Positions 1-8,685 of a stretch of DNA of 40,975 nt are shown one piece after another. Position numbers and translations under genes: made by a program. The notes beneath the pieces were generated by a model, which was given only the letters and a program-made list of their open reading frames with translations, was not told the DNA's origin and made no database searches. Source of the stretch: an uncultured Bacilli bacterium (GTDB taxonomy: Bacteria > Bacillota_I > Bacilli_A > RFN20 > CAG-631); contig CAKPXW010000003.1 of NCBI GenBank assembly GCA_934202505.1, forward strand, positions 1 to 40,975. Direction: 5' to 3'. Positions within the stretch are counted from its first letter, which is position 1, and every line of letters starts with the position of its first letter.

Positions 1-114
1 GTTGGCGGAATTATGTGCCTAATTTATTGGATAAAATATCTTATTGATTTATATAATCTTATGAAAATAAGTAAAGAAAGTGATAAAAAACAAAATGAAA
101 ACATTGAAAGTTAA
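1..114 (+). CDS. C-terminal end of an upstream gene, probable small membrane protein (partial)
   Basis: An open frame enters from the left edge and stops at a TAA at 112-114. It encodes 37 residues: a hydrophobic stretch (GGIMCLIYWIKYLIDLYNLM) followed by a charged, Lys/Glu/Asn-rich tail. A glycine pair ahead of a Trp- and Asp-containing helix resembles the second helix of TM2-domain proteins, but the piece is too short to be sure. It overlaps the start of rlmD by about 20 bases, which is normal for tightly packed genes. The beginning lies outside the window. Confidence 0.5.
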   Translation, partial: VGGIMCLIYWIKYLIDLYNLMKISKESDKKQNENIES

Positions 115-1420
115 AATTGATCATCTTACTAAAGAAGCAATAGGAGTTGCTCATATTGAAAAGAAACCTTTTTATATAAAATATGCTATCGATAATGAAT
201 ATATCGATGCTATCATTGATTATGAAGGAAAAAAACAGGTTTATGGAACTATAAAAGAAATAATAGAACCTGCTCCTTTTAGATGTGATCCTAAATGTAA
301 TGTTTATTATAAATGTGGTGGTTGTCATCTTTCTCATATGAATTATGGAACTCAATTATTTTTTAAACAACATCAAGTAAAAAAAGTATACTCACTTGTG
401 GGTTTTGATAAGATTAATGTTTATCCATGTGAAGGAATGAAAAATCCTTATTTTTATCGTAATAAAGTGCAAGTACCTGTTGGTAAGAAAAACGGAAAAA
501 TCATTGCTGGCTTTTTTAAAGAAAACACTCATGAAATTATTCCTTATGATAATTGTCTTGTTCAAGATGAATTATCTAATAAAATAATTAAAGAAGTTTG
601 CTATGCTATGAAAGAAAATAGGATAGAACCCTATGATGAAGATGCTAAAACTGGTATTGTAAGACATATTTTAATAAGAAGAGCTGCAAAAGAGACAATG
701 CTTGTTTTAATTACTAAAGTAGATTCTTTTCCTGGAAGAAATAATTTAGTAAATTCTATTAAAAAAAGATTACCTGAAATTACAACTATTGTTCAAAATG
801 TTAATAAAAGAGTAACTAATGTTATTTTAGGAGAAAAAGAAAATATTCTATTTGGTAAAGGATTTATTAAAGATGCTTTATGTGGTATTACATTTAAGAT
901 TTCTCCTAAATCTTTCTATCAAATAAATAAATCACAATGTGAAAAATTATATACTAAGGCTATAGAACTTGCTTCTTTAACTGGAAAAGAAACTGTATTA
1001 GATGCTTATTGTGGAATAGGTACTATTGGTATGATTGCTTCTAAAAAAGCTAAAGAAGTATATGGTGTAGAAATTGTAGAAGATGCTATTATGGATGCTA
1101 TAAAAAATGCTAAAGATAATAACATTACTAATTGCCATTTCTATTGTGCAGATGCTGAAGATTTCATTAAAGAAATGAAAGCTAAAATAGATGTAGTATT
1201 TGTAGATCCTCCAAGAAAAGGATGTTCTACTTCCTTTTTAAAATCATTAGTATATAATAAACCTAAAAAGATTGTATATATATCTTGTAATCCTGAAACA
1301 CAAGCAAATGATGTTAAGTATTTAGTTGAACATGGTTATCATTTTGATAGTGTATATCCTTTTGATATGTTTCCTCAAAGCTACCATGTGGAAAGTATAG
1401 TGCTACTAGAAAGAAAATAA
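80..1420 (+). CDS. rlmD: 23S rRNA (uracil-C5)-methyltransferase, RlmD/RumA family
   Basis: This is a SAM-dependent methyltransferase that makes m5U in 23S rRNA; Bacillota paralogues may target U747 and/or U1939. The N-terminal about 60 residues look like a TRAM RNA-binding domain. A cysteine cluster follows (CDPKCN..., then CGGC followed by H), which in this family holds a 4Fe-4S cluster. The SAM site is VLDAYCGIGTIG, FVDPPRKGC is the family motif, and ISCNP carries the catalytic cysteine near the C terminus. Length (446 aa) is normal. The longest frame starts with GTG at 80, but ATG at 95 (MKTLKVKI) fits the TRAM start better. This is the only clear housekeeping gene in the window and marks the left border of the defence island. 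Confidence 0.93.
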   Translation: MIKNKMKTLKVKIDHLTKEAIGVAHIEKKPFYIKYAIDNEYIDAIIDYEGKKQVYGTIKEIIEPAPFRCDPKCNVYYKCGGCHLSHMNYGTQLFFKQHQVKKVYSLVGFDKINVYPCEGMKNPYFYRNKVQVPVGKKNGKIIAGFFKENTHEIIPYDNCLVQDELSNKIIKEVCYAMKENRIEPYDEDAKTGIVRHILIRRAAKETMLVLITKVDSFPGRNNLVNSIKKRLPEITTIVQNVNKRVTNVILGEKENILFGKGFIKDALCGITFKISPKSFYQINKSQCEKLYTKAIELASLTGKETVLDAYCGIGTIGMIASKKAKEVYGVEIVEDAIMDAIKNAKDNNITNCHFYCADAEDFIKEMKAKIDVVFVDPPRKGCSTSFLKSLVYNKPKKIVYISCNPETQANDVKYLVEHGYHFDSVYPFDMFPQSYHVESIVLLERK

Positions 1421-1750
1421 CTAAAATAGAAAAAATAATTTGGCTTTTGAATGCTTTTTAGCAAATGATAGATGCAAAATAATAGACGTTATTAACTAGT
1501 AAAAAGCTTGAAACTAAATTGAGACTTTGTTTGGAAAGTGTTATACTAAAACATGATTACACAAAGTGGCTTTATCATGTGAGCAAACTTGTCTAAAAAA
1601 AGGAATTGTAAGACTAGTGAATAGGTAAAAATTGTATTGTCAGTCAATCAATGCTAAAATAAATTCAGCAAACTTTGCAAGAATACTATAATAGAAATAA
1701 TAATAAAAATTTAATTTAATATTGAATAAAAAATAAATGGAGGTCAAAAC
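1421..1750. other. Intergenic region after rlmD, no gene seen
   Basis: These 330 bases have no open frame with a ribosome-binding site. There are short hairpins, for example GCAAACTTTGC near 1669, but no hairpin with a T-run that would make a convincing terminator for rlmD. The base composition is slightly less AT-skewed than that of other gaps, so a structured RNA or an old gene remnant is possible, but I cannot name one. Confidence 0.4.
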
Positions 1751-2437
1751 ATGGAAGCTAAAAATCAAGGCGTAATTTACATATTAACAAATCCATCATT
1801 TCCAGACTATGTTAAGATTGGATATGCTGATAATGTAAATACAAGATTAAAAGAGCTTAATAGAAGTGAATGCATTCCTTTCGCTTTTAGGCTTTATGCA
1901 TTTTATAAAGTCAATAAAAGACTTACAGATATGAAGCTTCATCAAATGATAGATAAACTTAATCCAAATCTTAGATCTATTGAAGAATTTAATGGTAAGA
2001 CAAGGAAACGTGAGTTTTACAATATGTCTCCATCAGATGCTTATTCTATTCTTGAGACTATTGCTCAGATTAACGGATTGGAAGACAATCTGATTTTGGT
2101 AGAACCATCTACTAAACAAATGAAAGATGAAGAAGAAGCTGAAATGATAAGATCCAAAAGAACATCTCTTCCAAAATTGGACTGGATGATTGAACAAGGA
2201 ATTATAAATATCGGTGATGAAATTTGTGTTATTTCACATCCTAGCGAAGTGGCTACTATTGTTGATGGGAAACATGTTAGATATAATGATGAAATGATGT
2301 CTATGAACGTCTTTGGGTGTAGGGTTACAGGTTGGTCTTCAATTCAAAGTTATGCTCTTATGAGAAGGGTTAATGACAAAAAAACATTATCTGAACTTAG
2401 AGAAGAAAAAATGAAGGCGTTAGGTATGATTGTATAA
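1751..2437 (+). CDS. GIY-YIG nuclease-domain protein with C-terminal RAMA/DUF4357-like domain
   Basis: The first 100 residues form a GIY-YIG domain of the T5orf172/Mug113 type: VIYIL at 8-12, YVKIGYA at 20-26 and the conserved Arg at 32 (TRLKEL). Residues about 140-210 (IEQGIINIGDEI, then ATIVDGKHVRYNDE, then VTGWSSIQSY) match the pattern of the RAMA or DUF4357 domain seen in restriction and DNA-modification proteins. Such proteins are thought to act on or read DNA; no substrate can be given. The start is fixed by GGAGG at 1739-1743, 7 bases before ATG. It is a single gene 300 bp before the restriction-modification pair and is co-oriented with it, so it may be an accessory of that system or an independent defence gene. 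Confidence 0.75.
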   Translation: MEAKNQGVIYILTNPSFPDYVKIGYADNVNTRLKELNRSECIPFAFRLYAFYKVNKRLTDMKLHQMIDKLNPNLRSIEEFNGKTRKREFYNMSPSDAYSILETIAQINGLEDNLILVEPSTKQMKDEEEAEMIRSKRTSLPKLDWMIEQGIINIGDEICVISHPSEVATIVDGKHVRYNDEMMSMNVFGCRVTGWSSIQSYALMRRVNDKKTLSELREEKMKALGMIV

Positions 2438-2754
2438 TTTCAGGTAAATTGAAAAACTGTTTTTATAAGAAAAAAATTAAGAATAAATGATTAATTCTAT
2501 ACTATTAGATGAGTGTGAAAATAAAATGTTTTCAATTTAAATTTAATATAAGAAAGTTTATAAAATAAAAATTATTAATATTCATAGAAAATGGAGAAAA
2601 AATTAGCAAGTAACTATGGGCTTTGGTAATTGCAACCTAATGCTAGCAAAAAATAATTAATTATTTTTTAATTGCGATATAATTCGTCTATTTAAAATCA
2701 TTTATTTACGAAATGTAAAATATAACGTTTGGGAGAAAGGTGGTGCTTGGCTTA
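2438..2754. promoter_or_regulatory. Gap before the R-M genes with a palindrome and candidate promoter
   Basis: No gene is seen here. A perfect 22-bp palindrome of A/T bases lies at 2648-2669 (AAAAAATAATT and its complement). TATAAT follows at 2678-2683 and could be a -10 box for the restriction operon; no good -35 lies 17 bp upstream, so activation or a weak promoter is possible. The true start of the next gene is at 2755. Confidence 0.35.
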
Positions 2755-3939
2755 ATGTCGTTTTATGAGACAGTAACTAATATAGAAAAAAAAGAATATA
2801 TCAAGTTTTTAAGATTGATGGGCTCTTTATCACGACTTTTTTCTAATAATACAAGCCCATATTTAGATTCTAGAGTATGTGAAAATCTGTTCTGTAGATG
2901 TTTAAATGCTGAAAATTTAGCAAGAGAAGACTGTACTGCAGACGCAAAAAAAGGAAATATTGGAATTGGAATAAAAACATGGGTTGGAAATTCATATCAA
3001 AAAATTGCAGAATTTAATAGAGCAAGACCTGAGTATGCTCATTTAGAAGAAACACAAAAAATAATTAGAATTTCTGAATTACGAAATGAAAGAATTGAAT
3101 TTACATTAAGAGCTCATGGACTAAAAGAGTTGATTTATCATGCAATTGTTAGAGAAGAGGGAAAAATTAAAATTTATGAATGCCCACTTGATAAGATAGA
3201 AATTGAAAGTATTATTATTGATTCGCAAACAGATAAATCGATATATTTTCATGATAATAAAAATAATTATGCATTTAATTTTTCAAAAAGTGTGTTAATG
3301 AAAAAATTTAATGATATGGAGTTAAAGGAAGACATTAATGTTGAGATTTTGGATAACCCATATGATTTATTAGCCAGCGTTCTTTTAAATGATAATCCTT
3401 CTGCTTTAGCCACAAACGCATATAATTGTGCTATAGAATATATAAAACCACATAAGAATGAGTATCCTTTTATTTTCTTAAGATTATATGCTTATCAAAA
3501 TGGTGCTATTAATAATAAATATGTTCCATCAAAAAGTGGACTTAATCAATGGAATGCTGGTGGAAGAAAAAGAGATAAAAATGAAGTATATATTCCTATT
3601 TCTAGTGAAGATCGTAGAAGAAATCCTAATTTCTTTCCATCAAGAGATACACCTTTTAAACTGATTTTACCAAATGGAAAGTTTTTATCAGCAAAAGTAT
3701 GCCAAGATAATTCTAAAGCATTGATGAGTAATCCTAATAATGCACTTGGTGAATGGATCTTAAGAGAAGTTTTTAATTTAGCTGAAGGTGAATTATTAAC
3801 ATATTCTTATTTGAGAAGAATTGGCATTGATTCAGTTAAAATTGAAAAGATAAATGAAAGCACGTATAAAATTAATTTTGCATTGCTCGGAGCATATGAA
3901 GAATGGATGCAAAATTATCGAATTGAGGATTATGAATAA
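2740..3939 (+). CDS. Type II restriction endonuclease, NgoFVII-like with B3-like DNA-binding C terminus
   Basis: The gene lies directly upstream of a C5-methyltransferase, the usual layout of a type II restriction-modification system, so it should cut unmethylated DNA. The N-terminal half carries a charged nuclease-like motif (D68, then GIGIKT with K79) that could be a PD-(D/E)XK core, preceded by the conserved-looking LMGSLSRLF and SPYLDSR stretches. The C-terminal about 100 residues (FKLILPNGKFLSAKV, then NALGEWILREV, then YLRRIGIDSVKI) look like the B3-like DNA-binding domain of NgoFVII/BfiI-type enzymes. I see no clear phospholipase D HKD motif, so the catalytic fold is unsettled. The longest frame begins with GTG at 2740, but ATG at 2755 with GGTGG upstream is the better start (394 aa). 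Confidence 0.75.
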   Translation: MVLGLMSFYETVTNIEKKEYIKFLRLMGSLSRLFSNNTSPYLDSRVCENLFCRCLNAENLAREDCTADAKKGNIGIGIKTWVGNSYQKIAEFNRARPEYAHLEETQKIIRISELRNERIEFTLRAHGLKELIYHAIVREEGKIKIYECPLDKIEIESIIIDSQTDKSIYFHDNKNNYAFNFSKSVLMKKFNDMELKEDINVEILDNPYDLLASVLLNDNPSALATNAYNCAIEYIKPHKNEYPFIFLRLYAYQNGAINNKYVPSKSGLNQWNAGGRKRDKNEVYIPISSEDRRRNPNFFPSRDTPFKLILPNGKFLSAKVCQDNSKALMSNPNNALGEWILREVFNLAEGELLTYSYLRRIGIDSVKIEKINESTYKINFALLGAYEEWMQNYRIEDYE

Positions 3940-3945
3940 AAAAAT

Positions 3946-3971
3946 ATAAAATGCAGCACGCTGCATTTTAT
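3946..3971. promoter_or_regulatory. Perfect 12-bp inverted repeat at the methyltransferase ribosome-binding site
   Basis: The arms are ATAAAATGCAGC (3946-3957) and GCTGCATTTTAT (3960-3971), separated by AC. The right arm ends one base before the GGAGG Shine-Dalgarno of the methyltransferase (3973-3977), and the left arm begins 6 bp after the endonuclease stop. Each arm contains a GCWGC pentamer. As DNA it could be an operator; as RNA a hairpin that controls access to the ribosome-binding site or weakens readthrough between the two genes. Confidence 0.6.
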
Positions 3972-3986
3972 TGGAGGACATGTAGT

Positions 3987-4955
3987 ATGAAGAAATTAAA
4001 ATGTGCATCTTTTTTTGCTGGAGTTGGAGGCATTGATTTAGGATTTGAAGAAGCTGGTTTTGAAACAATATATGCAAATGAAATCGATCCTAACCCAGTT
4101 AAAACATTCGAAAAAAATTTTAAAATTAAAGTGGATTGTCGTGACATTAATGATGTTAAGAGTGAAGATATACCTAATTTTGATGTTATGATAGCTGGAT
4201 TTCCTTGCCAAGCATTTTCTGTTGCTGGATATAGACAAGGATTTAATGATGAAAAAGGAAGAGGAATATTATTCTTTCAATTAGCTAGAATTTTTCGAGA
4301 TAAAAAACCACAAGCAATATTTTTAGAAAATGTTAAAAATTTAGTTGGACATGATAAAGGAAAAACATTTAAAATCATTATTGAAGCTCTTGAAAGTGAA
4401 GGGTATTTTGTAAAATATTCTGTATTAAACACAATGGAATATGGAAATATTCCTCATAATAGAGAAAGAATATATATTGTTGCATTTAGAAATAAAGATA
4501 CTTACAAAGAGTTTGAATTTCCAAAACCAATTATCCTAAAAAAAACATTAGTATCTTATATTAATTATGAAGAAAAAGTAGATGATTCATTTTATTACAC
4601 TAAGGACAATTTTAAACATTATGATGAGCTGTTAAATTCAATTATTCGTAAAGATACAATTTATCAATGGAGAAGAGTCTACGTAAGGGAGAATAAAAGC
4701 AACGTTTGTCCAACTTTAACAGCTAATATGGGAACTGGCGGGCATAATGTTCCGTTAGTCCTTACAAGATATGGAATTAGAAAATTAACACCAAATGAAT
4801 GCTTTGCTCTTCAAGGATTTCCTAATAATTATATTTTACCAGATAACGTATCTAAAACTTGTTTATATAAACAGGCAGGTAATTCTGTATCCGTAACAGT
4901 GATTTCTAGAATTGCTAAAAATATGTTAAAAGCAATTGAAAAAACTAGAAAATAA
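3987..4955 (+). CDS. DNA (cytosine-5-)-methyltransferase of the type II R-M system
   Basis: It methylates cytosine in the restriction site and protects host DNA from the neighbouring endonuclease. All the expected motifs are present: SAM-binding FFAGVGGIDLGF (9-20), catalytic GFPCQ with Cys74, FLENV (112-116), the RERIYIV motif, a target-recognition region around TLTANMGTGGHNVP, and the C-terminal QGFP and QAGNSVS motifs. The 322-aa length is normal for a single-specificity enzyme. An open frame continues 12 codons upstream to 3951, but those codons run through the inverted repeat; ATG at 3987 with GGAGG at 3973-3977 is the real start. The specificity is unknown; GCNGC-type is suggested by the partner and the operator. 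Confidence 0.92.
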   Translation: MKKLKCASFFAGVGGIDLGFEEAGFETIYANEIDPNPVKTFEKNFKIKVDCRDINDVKSEDIPNFDVMIAGFPCQAFSVAGYRQGFNDEKGRGILFFQLARIFRDKKPQAIFLENVKNLVGHDKGKTFKIIIEALESEGYFVKYSVLNTMEYGNIPHNRERIYIVAFRNKDTYKEFEFPKPIILKKTLVSYINYEEKVDDSFYYTKDNFKHYDELLNSIIRKDTIYQWRRVYVRENKSNVCPTLTANMGTGGHNVPLVLTRYGIRKLTPNECFALQGFPNNYILPDNVSKTCLYKQAGNSVSVTVISRIAKNMLKAIEKTRK

Positions 4956-5047
4956 TAATTATTTATTTCAGATTGATGCATTGCAATTTTTATAAAATCA
5001 TGTATTACTTAATCTAAAAATTTAAAATAATGAAAAATCATAAAAAT

Positions 5048-5079
5048 AGGAATTTTCGTAAGAGAAAAATTCTTTTTTT
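5048..5079 (+). terminator. Rho-independent terminator after the methyltransferase gene
   Basis: A stem GAATTTT (5050-5056) pairs with AAAATTC (5066-5072), extended by AG/TT pairs, and is followed by seven T (5073-5079). It ends plus-strand transcription from the restriction-modification operon about 100 bp after its stop. The stem is AT-rich, so it is of moderate strength. Confidence 0.6.
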
Positions 5080-5105
5080 CGCTTAGAAAATTGTATTTAG
5101 AAGTA

Positions 5106-5135
5106 AAAAAAATAAAAAAACTGCCAAAAAGGCAG
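5106..5135 (-). terminator. Rho-independent terminator on the minus strand
   Basis: Read on the minus strand, CTGCC-TTTTT-GGCAG (5121-5135) is followed by a long T-run interrupted once by A. It lies about 25 bp beyond the TAA at 5161 of the decayed minus-strand gene, so it is that gene's original terminator. Confidence 0.7.
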
Positions 5136-5160
5136 AAAAGAATAATGAAAAGATAAAAGA

Positions 5161-5572
5161 TTAGTATTTTTCTTTTATATCATCAGATATCATAATTCCA
5201 TTTTTACAAAAAGGAATAAGGTTTTCATCTTTGTCAAAGAATTTTTAACATAATTAAAATTATAAGGTTCAGTTTTTATATCATTTTAAATAGTATCAAC
5301 ATATTTATTTAGGAATACTTTGCTTTAACATCAATAGGAATATTGAAATTATTATGTTTTTCTTTTTTACAAAAGGTAGCATTCTTCTAATATGCTTTAT
5401 AATATCGCTATCTTTTTAATCTTTTTGGAATATAACACAATGTGATTAACTAAGAAAAATGATTAATTTTCAGCATTTGACAAAGTTATATCATAATCAA
5501 ATGATCTGAGTAAATCTCTTAATGAAAGATAATTGGGTTTTCTTAGCAAAATGGTTATTTTATTAGTTTAGA
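5161..5572 (-). pseudogene. Decayed unidentified gene on the minus strand
   Basis: No frame is open throughout, but protein-like stretches join across frameshifts and stops. Reading minus, in order: LLRKPNYLSLRDLLRSFDYD then ITLSNAEN and a stop; SFFLVNHIVLYSKKIKKIAI; NNFNIPIDVKAKYS; NDIKTEPYNFNYV; and FFDKDENLIPFCKNGIMISD ending at TAA 5161. The C terminus is followed at the right distance by a minus-strand terminator. At least four disabling changes are visible. I do not recognise the family; IPIDVKAKYS, with Asp and Lys on a predicted strand, is faintly nuclease-like but this is not enough to name it. It is a dead former cargo gene, in opposite orientation to its neighbours. Confidence 0.6.
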
Positions 5573-5679
5573 ATTAATCATGTTATAAAACTATAGTATC
5601 TAATTGCGTTTTTTATTTTTAAAATATGTATAACTGTTTTTCTGCTTTTGGTCATAAACATAAATTGCTATTATTTATT

Positions 5680-5719
5680 AAAATAATGAGCAAATTTTGT
5701 CGAATAATGTGTTTTTATA
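5680..5719 (+). repeat. 40-bp module-associated repeat, copy 1 (upstream of hamA)
   Basis: The sequence runs from AAAATAATGAGCAAATTTTG to GTGTTTTTATA. It differs from copies 2 and 3 at one base (GAATAATG instead of GAATTATG). It lies 73 bp before the hamA start. Function unknown: shared promoter or leader element, or a recombination boundary. Confidence 0.8.
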
Positions 5720-5744
5720 ATTGTAATAGATTAATAAAAGAATG

Positions 5745-5792
5745 AAAGAGGAGAAAAAAATTACATATTAATGTAATTCTTGCATACTGATT
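5745..5792 (+). promoter_or_regulatory. hamA leader: distant Shine-Dalgarno, start-stop ATGTAA and hairpin
   Basis: The only good Shine-Dalgarno (AAAGAGGAG, 5745-5753) is 39 bases before the hamA ATG at 5793. Between them lies TTACAT-ATTA-ATGTAA (5761-5776), an inverted repeat that also contains an ATG immediately followed by TAA. A stop codon in the hamA frame at 5769 rules out an earlier ATG, GTG or TTG start. Translation of hamA may therefore be weak or controlled. Confidence 0.4.
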
Positions 5793-6614
5793 ATGGAATT
5801 ATTAAAAATAGAACTATGTGGTAATGACAATTGGGCTAAATTAAGGCTTAACGATAATTGGAATGTTATAAAAGCTAATCCGAATTTTTTATACAAAGAA
5901 ATAATGGATACAATTTTGGATAAAACAAATATTTATTATTATGCGACTCAAAGAAAAACAAGCAAAACTTTAAGTGATGCAAGAAAAGATGTAAAACGTG
6001 CTATAAAGAATGGAACAATACATATTTCAATGAAAATGATTATCGAAAAACTAGGCTTTACTAAAGAAGAAATTAATATATCTAATACGCGTCTTCATGG
6101 TGACATAGGAGAATTAGTAATGGCAAATTTTATCGACAAATTTTGTGATCCGTCTACAATTATTTGTAAAGTTTCACTTAAAACAAGTCCAAGGATGTCC
6201 GCTTATGGAAATGATAATTTATTTTATGATTTTCAAAATAAAATATTATATTATGGTGAAGCCAAATTCTACGAACGTGTAAAAGATGCTTTAGATAATG
6301 CTGTATTTAGTTTAAATAAACATTCCAATGGAGAATTAAGTTACATTTATAATTCAACAAATAATTTAAAATCGTCCACTAAAAAGGAATTAAAAATAGT
6401 AGAAAAAAAGTTTGAAAAAATTTCATTGAATGACGTGTCTATTGCAAATATTATTTTTATTATGAATGAGGATTTATATTTAAAAAGTAATTATGAAGAA
6501 TTACTAAAAGAATATAAAAGCAAGCTTAATAATTGTATACTTGTAGTTTTTCCTATTCTATCAAAAAAAGATTTTTTAAATTATTTTAAGGAGAATATCG
6601 AACTATATGAATGA
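5793..6614 (+). CDS. hamA: Hachiman effector nuclease HamA (DUF1837)
   Basis: HamA is the nuclease subunit of the Hachiman anti-phage system and forms a complex with the helicase HamB. The sequence shows the DUF1837 core: RLHGDIGELVMANFI with Glu107, KVSLKTSPRMSAYGNDNLFY with Asp141, and YYGEAKFYERVKDA, in which Glu156-Ala-Lys158 completes a PD-(D/E)XK site. Length (273 aa) is typical. The frame overlaps hamB by 8 bases, so the two are translationally coupled. From known Hachiman biology, HamB sensing of damaged or phage DNA releases HamA to degrade DNA and abort infection. The start at 5793 lacks a nearby ribosome-binding site. Confidence 0.9.
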   Translation: MELLKIELCGNDNWAKLRLNDNWNVIKANPNFLYKEIMDTILDKTNIYYYATQRKTSKTLSDARKDVKRAIKNGTIHISMKMIIEKLGFTKEEINISNTRLHGDIGELVMANFIDKFCDPSTIICKVSLKTSPRMSAYGNDNLFYDFQNKILYYGEAKFYERVKDALDNAVFSLNKHSNGELSYIYNSTNNLKSSTKKELKIVEKKFEKISLNDVSIANIIFIMNEDLYLKSNYEELLKEYKSKLNNCILVVFPILSKKDFLNYFKENIELYE

Positions 6615-8685
6615 TGATTTTTGCAATGTATATAAGTATTTGGATGATAAATTAAAAATAGAACGAAGTATTATATTAAAGCAATTTTTATTGTATAAAG
6701 ATAATAAACAACTATTAGAATTTTTTGATTTGGATATGTATGATTTAGATAAAAATAATGAAAATACATTTTCCATTATAAATGATATAGTTAATAGGTC
6801 ATTAATAGATGAAAATATAGTATTAACGAATGAACAAAACGAAATAATTGACATTTTATCCAGTAAAAGTCTTTTTTTAAGTGCTCCAACAAGTTTCGGG
6901 AAAACGTTTGTTATATTGGAATATATAATGAGATATCGTGAGAAACTTAATAATATAATTTTTATTGTACCGACTATTGCTTTAATGAATGAATTATTAA
7001 AAAAAGTATATAAATTATTTGGAGATAAATATAATATTTGTATTAATAGTTCAGAATCTTTAGAAGAAAAAAACATTTTTATATTTGTTCCAGAAAGAAG
7101 TGATCGGTCATTTATTGAAAAAATAAACCCTATTGAAATAGACTTTTTGATAATAGATGAAATTTATAAACTTCAAGGTTCAAAGAAAGAATTATCAACT
7201 GATGATAGATTAATATTAATGAACAAAATATATTTAGATTTGGTAAAAAAAGCAAAAAAAGTAGCATTATTAGGACCTTTTATTAATAATGTTGAATTTG
7301 ATAAAACAAATCTTGATATTGTTAAATTTTATTCTAATTTTTCACCTGTGTATAATGACATAAAATACATTAATAAGGATGAATGGATTAATTATATTGA
7401 ATATAGTTGTTCACAGTTGATTTATTTTCATTCTCCAGAAAGTATCTATAAAAATATAAAAATTTTATTAAATAAATATCAAATTAACTGTTACTATGAG
7501 CAATTATATAGAAAAGAAATTGAATATTTAAGTTCCTATGTAAGCTCTAGTTGGTATATAACTGAATTACTAAAACGTGGAATAGGCGTTCATCATGGTA
7601 AAATTCCTATGTTTTTAAGAAAATTTTATGAGACAGAATTTAATGCAGGTAATCTAAAAATACTACTTTGTACAAATACACTAATGGAAGGGATAAATAC
7701 ACCAACAAATAGAATGATTGTCGTTGATGATCCAGGAGGAGCTTTTGAATTGTATAATTTGATTGGAAGAGTTGCAAGACTTAATCCTCAAAAACCATTA
7801 ATAGGAAAAGTATATATTTGTAATAAAAAATTGAAAGAGAAATACAATGACACAAATAGTTGGAGAAAACTAACAATAATTGCAGAAAAAGAGATAGCAG
7901 ATTCAGAAGATGAAATGTTATATTTTAATACTTTATCAATTAATAAAAATATGAATGAATTATATAATTCAAAGAAAGATTATTTAGTTAATTATTGTCA
8001 CGTAAATCTTGATGATATAAAAAATAAAAATTTAAAATTTAATGTTTTGTATATTTTTTTTAAAAATAATTATATAGATAAATTATTAAATGTAAGTCAT
8101 TTTCAGGAATGTGTTGATTATAGTATAGAATTGTTATTGAATATTTCTAGAGAGTGGAAAACTGATAGGTTTGAAAATTTAGAATGTAAATATAATTATT
8201 TACCATATAAACATTATATTACATCTTTATTATTTGGAAAGTCATTGAATGAATTAATTAGAGATTTTAATGAAAGATATAATGTAACTAATAATCAAGA
8301 AAATATAAACAAATTTGTGGATAGAATTTATAATATGGACAAAGCAATTAAATTCAAAATGGCGAAAATTGTTGATTATATTGATGTTTCTACAATTGAC
8401 ATTACAAAAAATACTTATTTAAATCATTTTTATGCAAAAATAAAGAACTATAATGATAATGCGATTGGTATGAAAATATTAGATGACTTAGGCATTGAAT
8501 CAAAAGATAGTAAAAACATATTAAATATTTTAAATTATCATGATAATGATAAAATTTCTACTTCAAAAATGATAAATGATATTAAAAAAAATAAAAATTT
8601 AATATTAAATAAATTGATAAGTCCTTTTTCAAAATCAAATATTAATTCTTTATTTGATGAATATACAAAAAAACACAAGCAGTAA
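6607..8685 (+). CDS. hamB: Hachiman helicase HamB (DEAD/DEAH superfamily 2)
   Basis: This is a superfamily 2 helicase that partners HamA. The Walker A motif is SAPTSFGKT (92-100) and motif II is DEIY (184-187) within FLIIDEIYKLQ. In the C-terminal RecA lobe GVHHGKIP, LLCTNTLMEGINTPT and LIGRVARLNP (about 383-392) are the usual SF2 motifs of the Ski2-like branch. The last about 250 residues are helical and AT-codon rich, with no motif I recognise. ATG at 6607 lies inside the end of hamA, with AAGGAG at 6589-6594. The arrangement hamA-hamB with overlap is the standard two-gene Hachiman operon. Confidence 0.9.
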   Translation: MNDDFCNVYKYLDDKLKIERSIILKQFLLYKDNKQLLEFFDLDMYDLDKNNENTFSIINDIVNRSLIDENIVLTNEQNEIIDILSSKSLFLSAPTSFGKTFVILEYIMRYREKLNNIIFIVPTIALMNELLKKVYKLFGDKYNICINSSESLEEKNIFIFVPERSDRSFIEKINPIEIDFLIIDEIYKLQGSKKELSTDDRLILMNKIYLDLVKKAKKVALLGPFINNVEFDKTNLDIVKFYSNFSPVYNDIKYINKDEWINYIEYSCSQLIYFHSPESIYKNIKILLNKYQINCYYEQLYRKEIEYLSSYVSSSWYITELLKRGIGVHHGKIPMFLRKFYETEFNAGNLKILLCTNTLMEGINTPTNRMIVVDDPGGAFELYNLIGRVARLNPQKPLIGKVYICNKKLKEKYNDTNSWRKLTIIAEKEIADSEDEMLYFNTLSINKNMNELYNSKKDYLVNYCHVNLDDIKNKNLKFNVLYIFFKNNYIDKLLNVSHFQECVDYSIELLLNISREWKTDRFENLECKYNYLPYKHYITSLLFGKSLNELIRDFNERYNVTNNQENINKFVDRIYNMDKAIKFKMAKIVDYIDVSTIDITKNTYLNHFYAKIKNYNDNAIGMKILDDLGIESKDSKNILNILNYHDNDKISTSKMINDIKKNKNLILNKLISPFSKSNINSLFDEYTKKHKQ

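Noticed and set aside
1421..1750. A tRNA or group II intron piece after rlmD
   Set aside because: I could not form a cloverleaf or find intron domain V or a GUGYG start with matching domain I sequence.
5680..5719. The 40-bp repeat as a plain sigma-A promoter
   Set aside because: TTGTCG and TATAAT-like hexamers are only 13 bp apart in copy 1, and in copy 3 the ribosome-binding site follows at once; the spacing does not fit a standard promoter in all copies.
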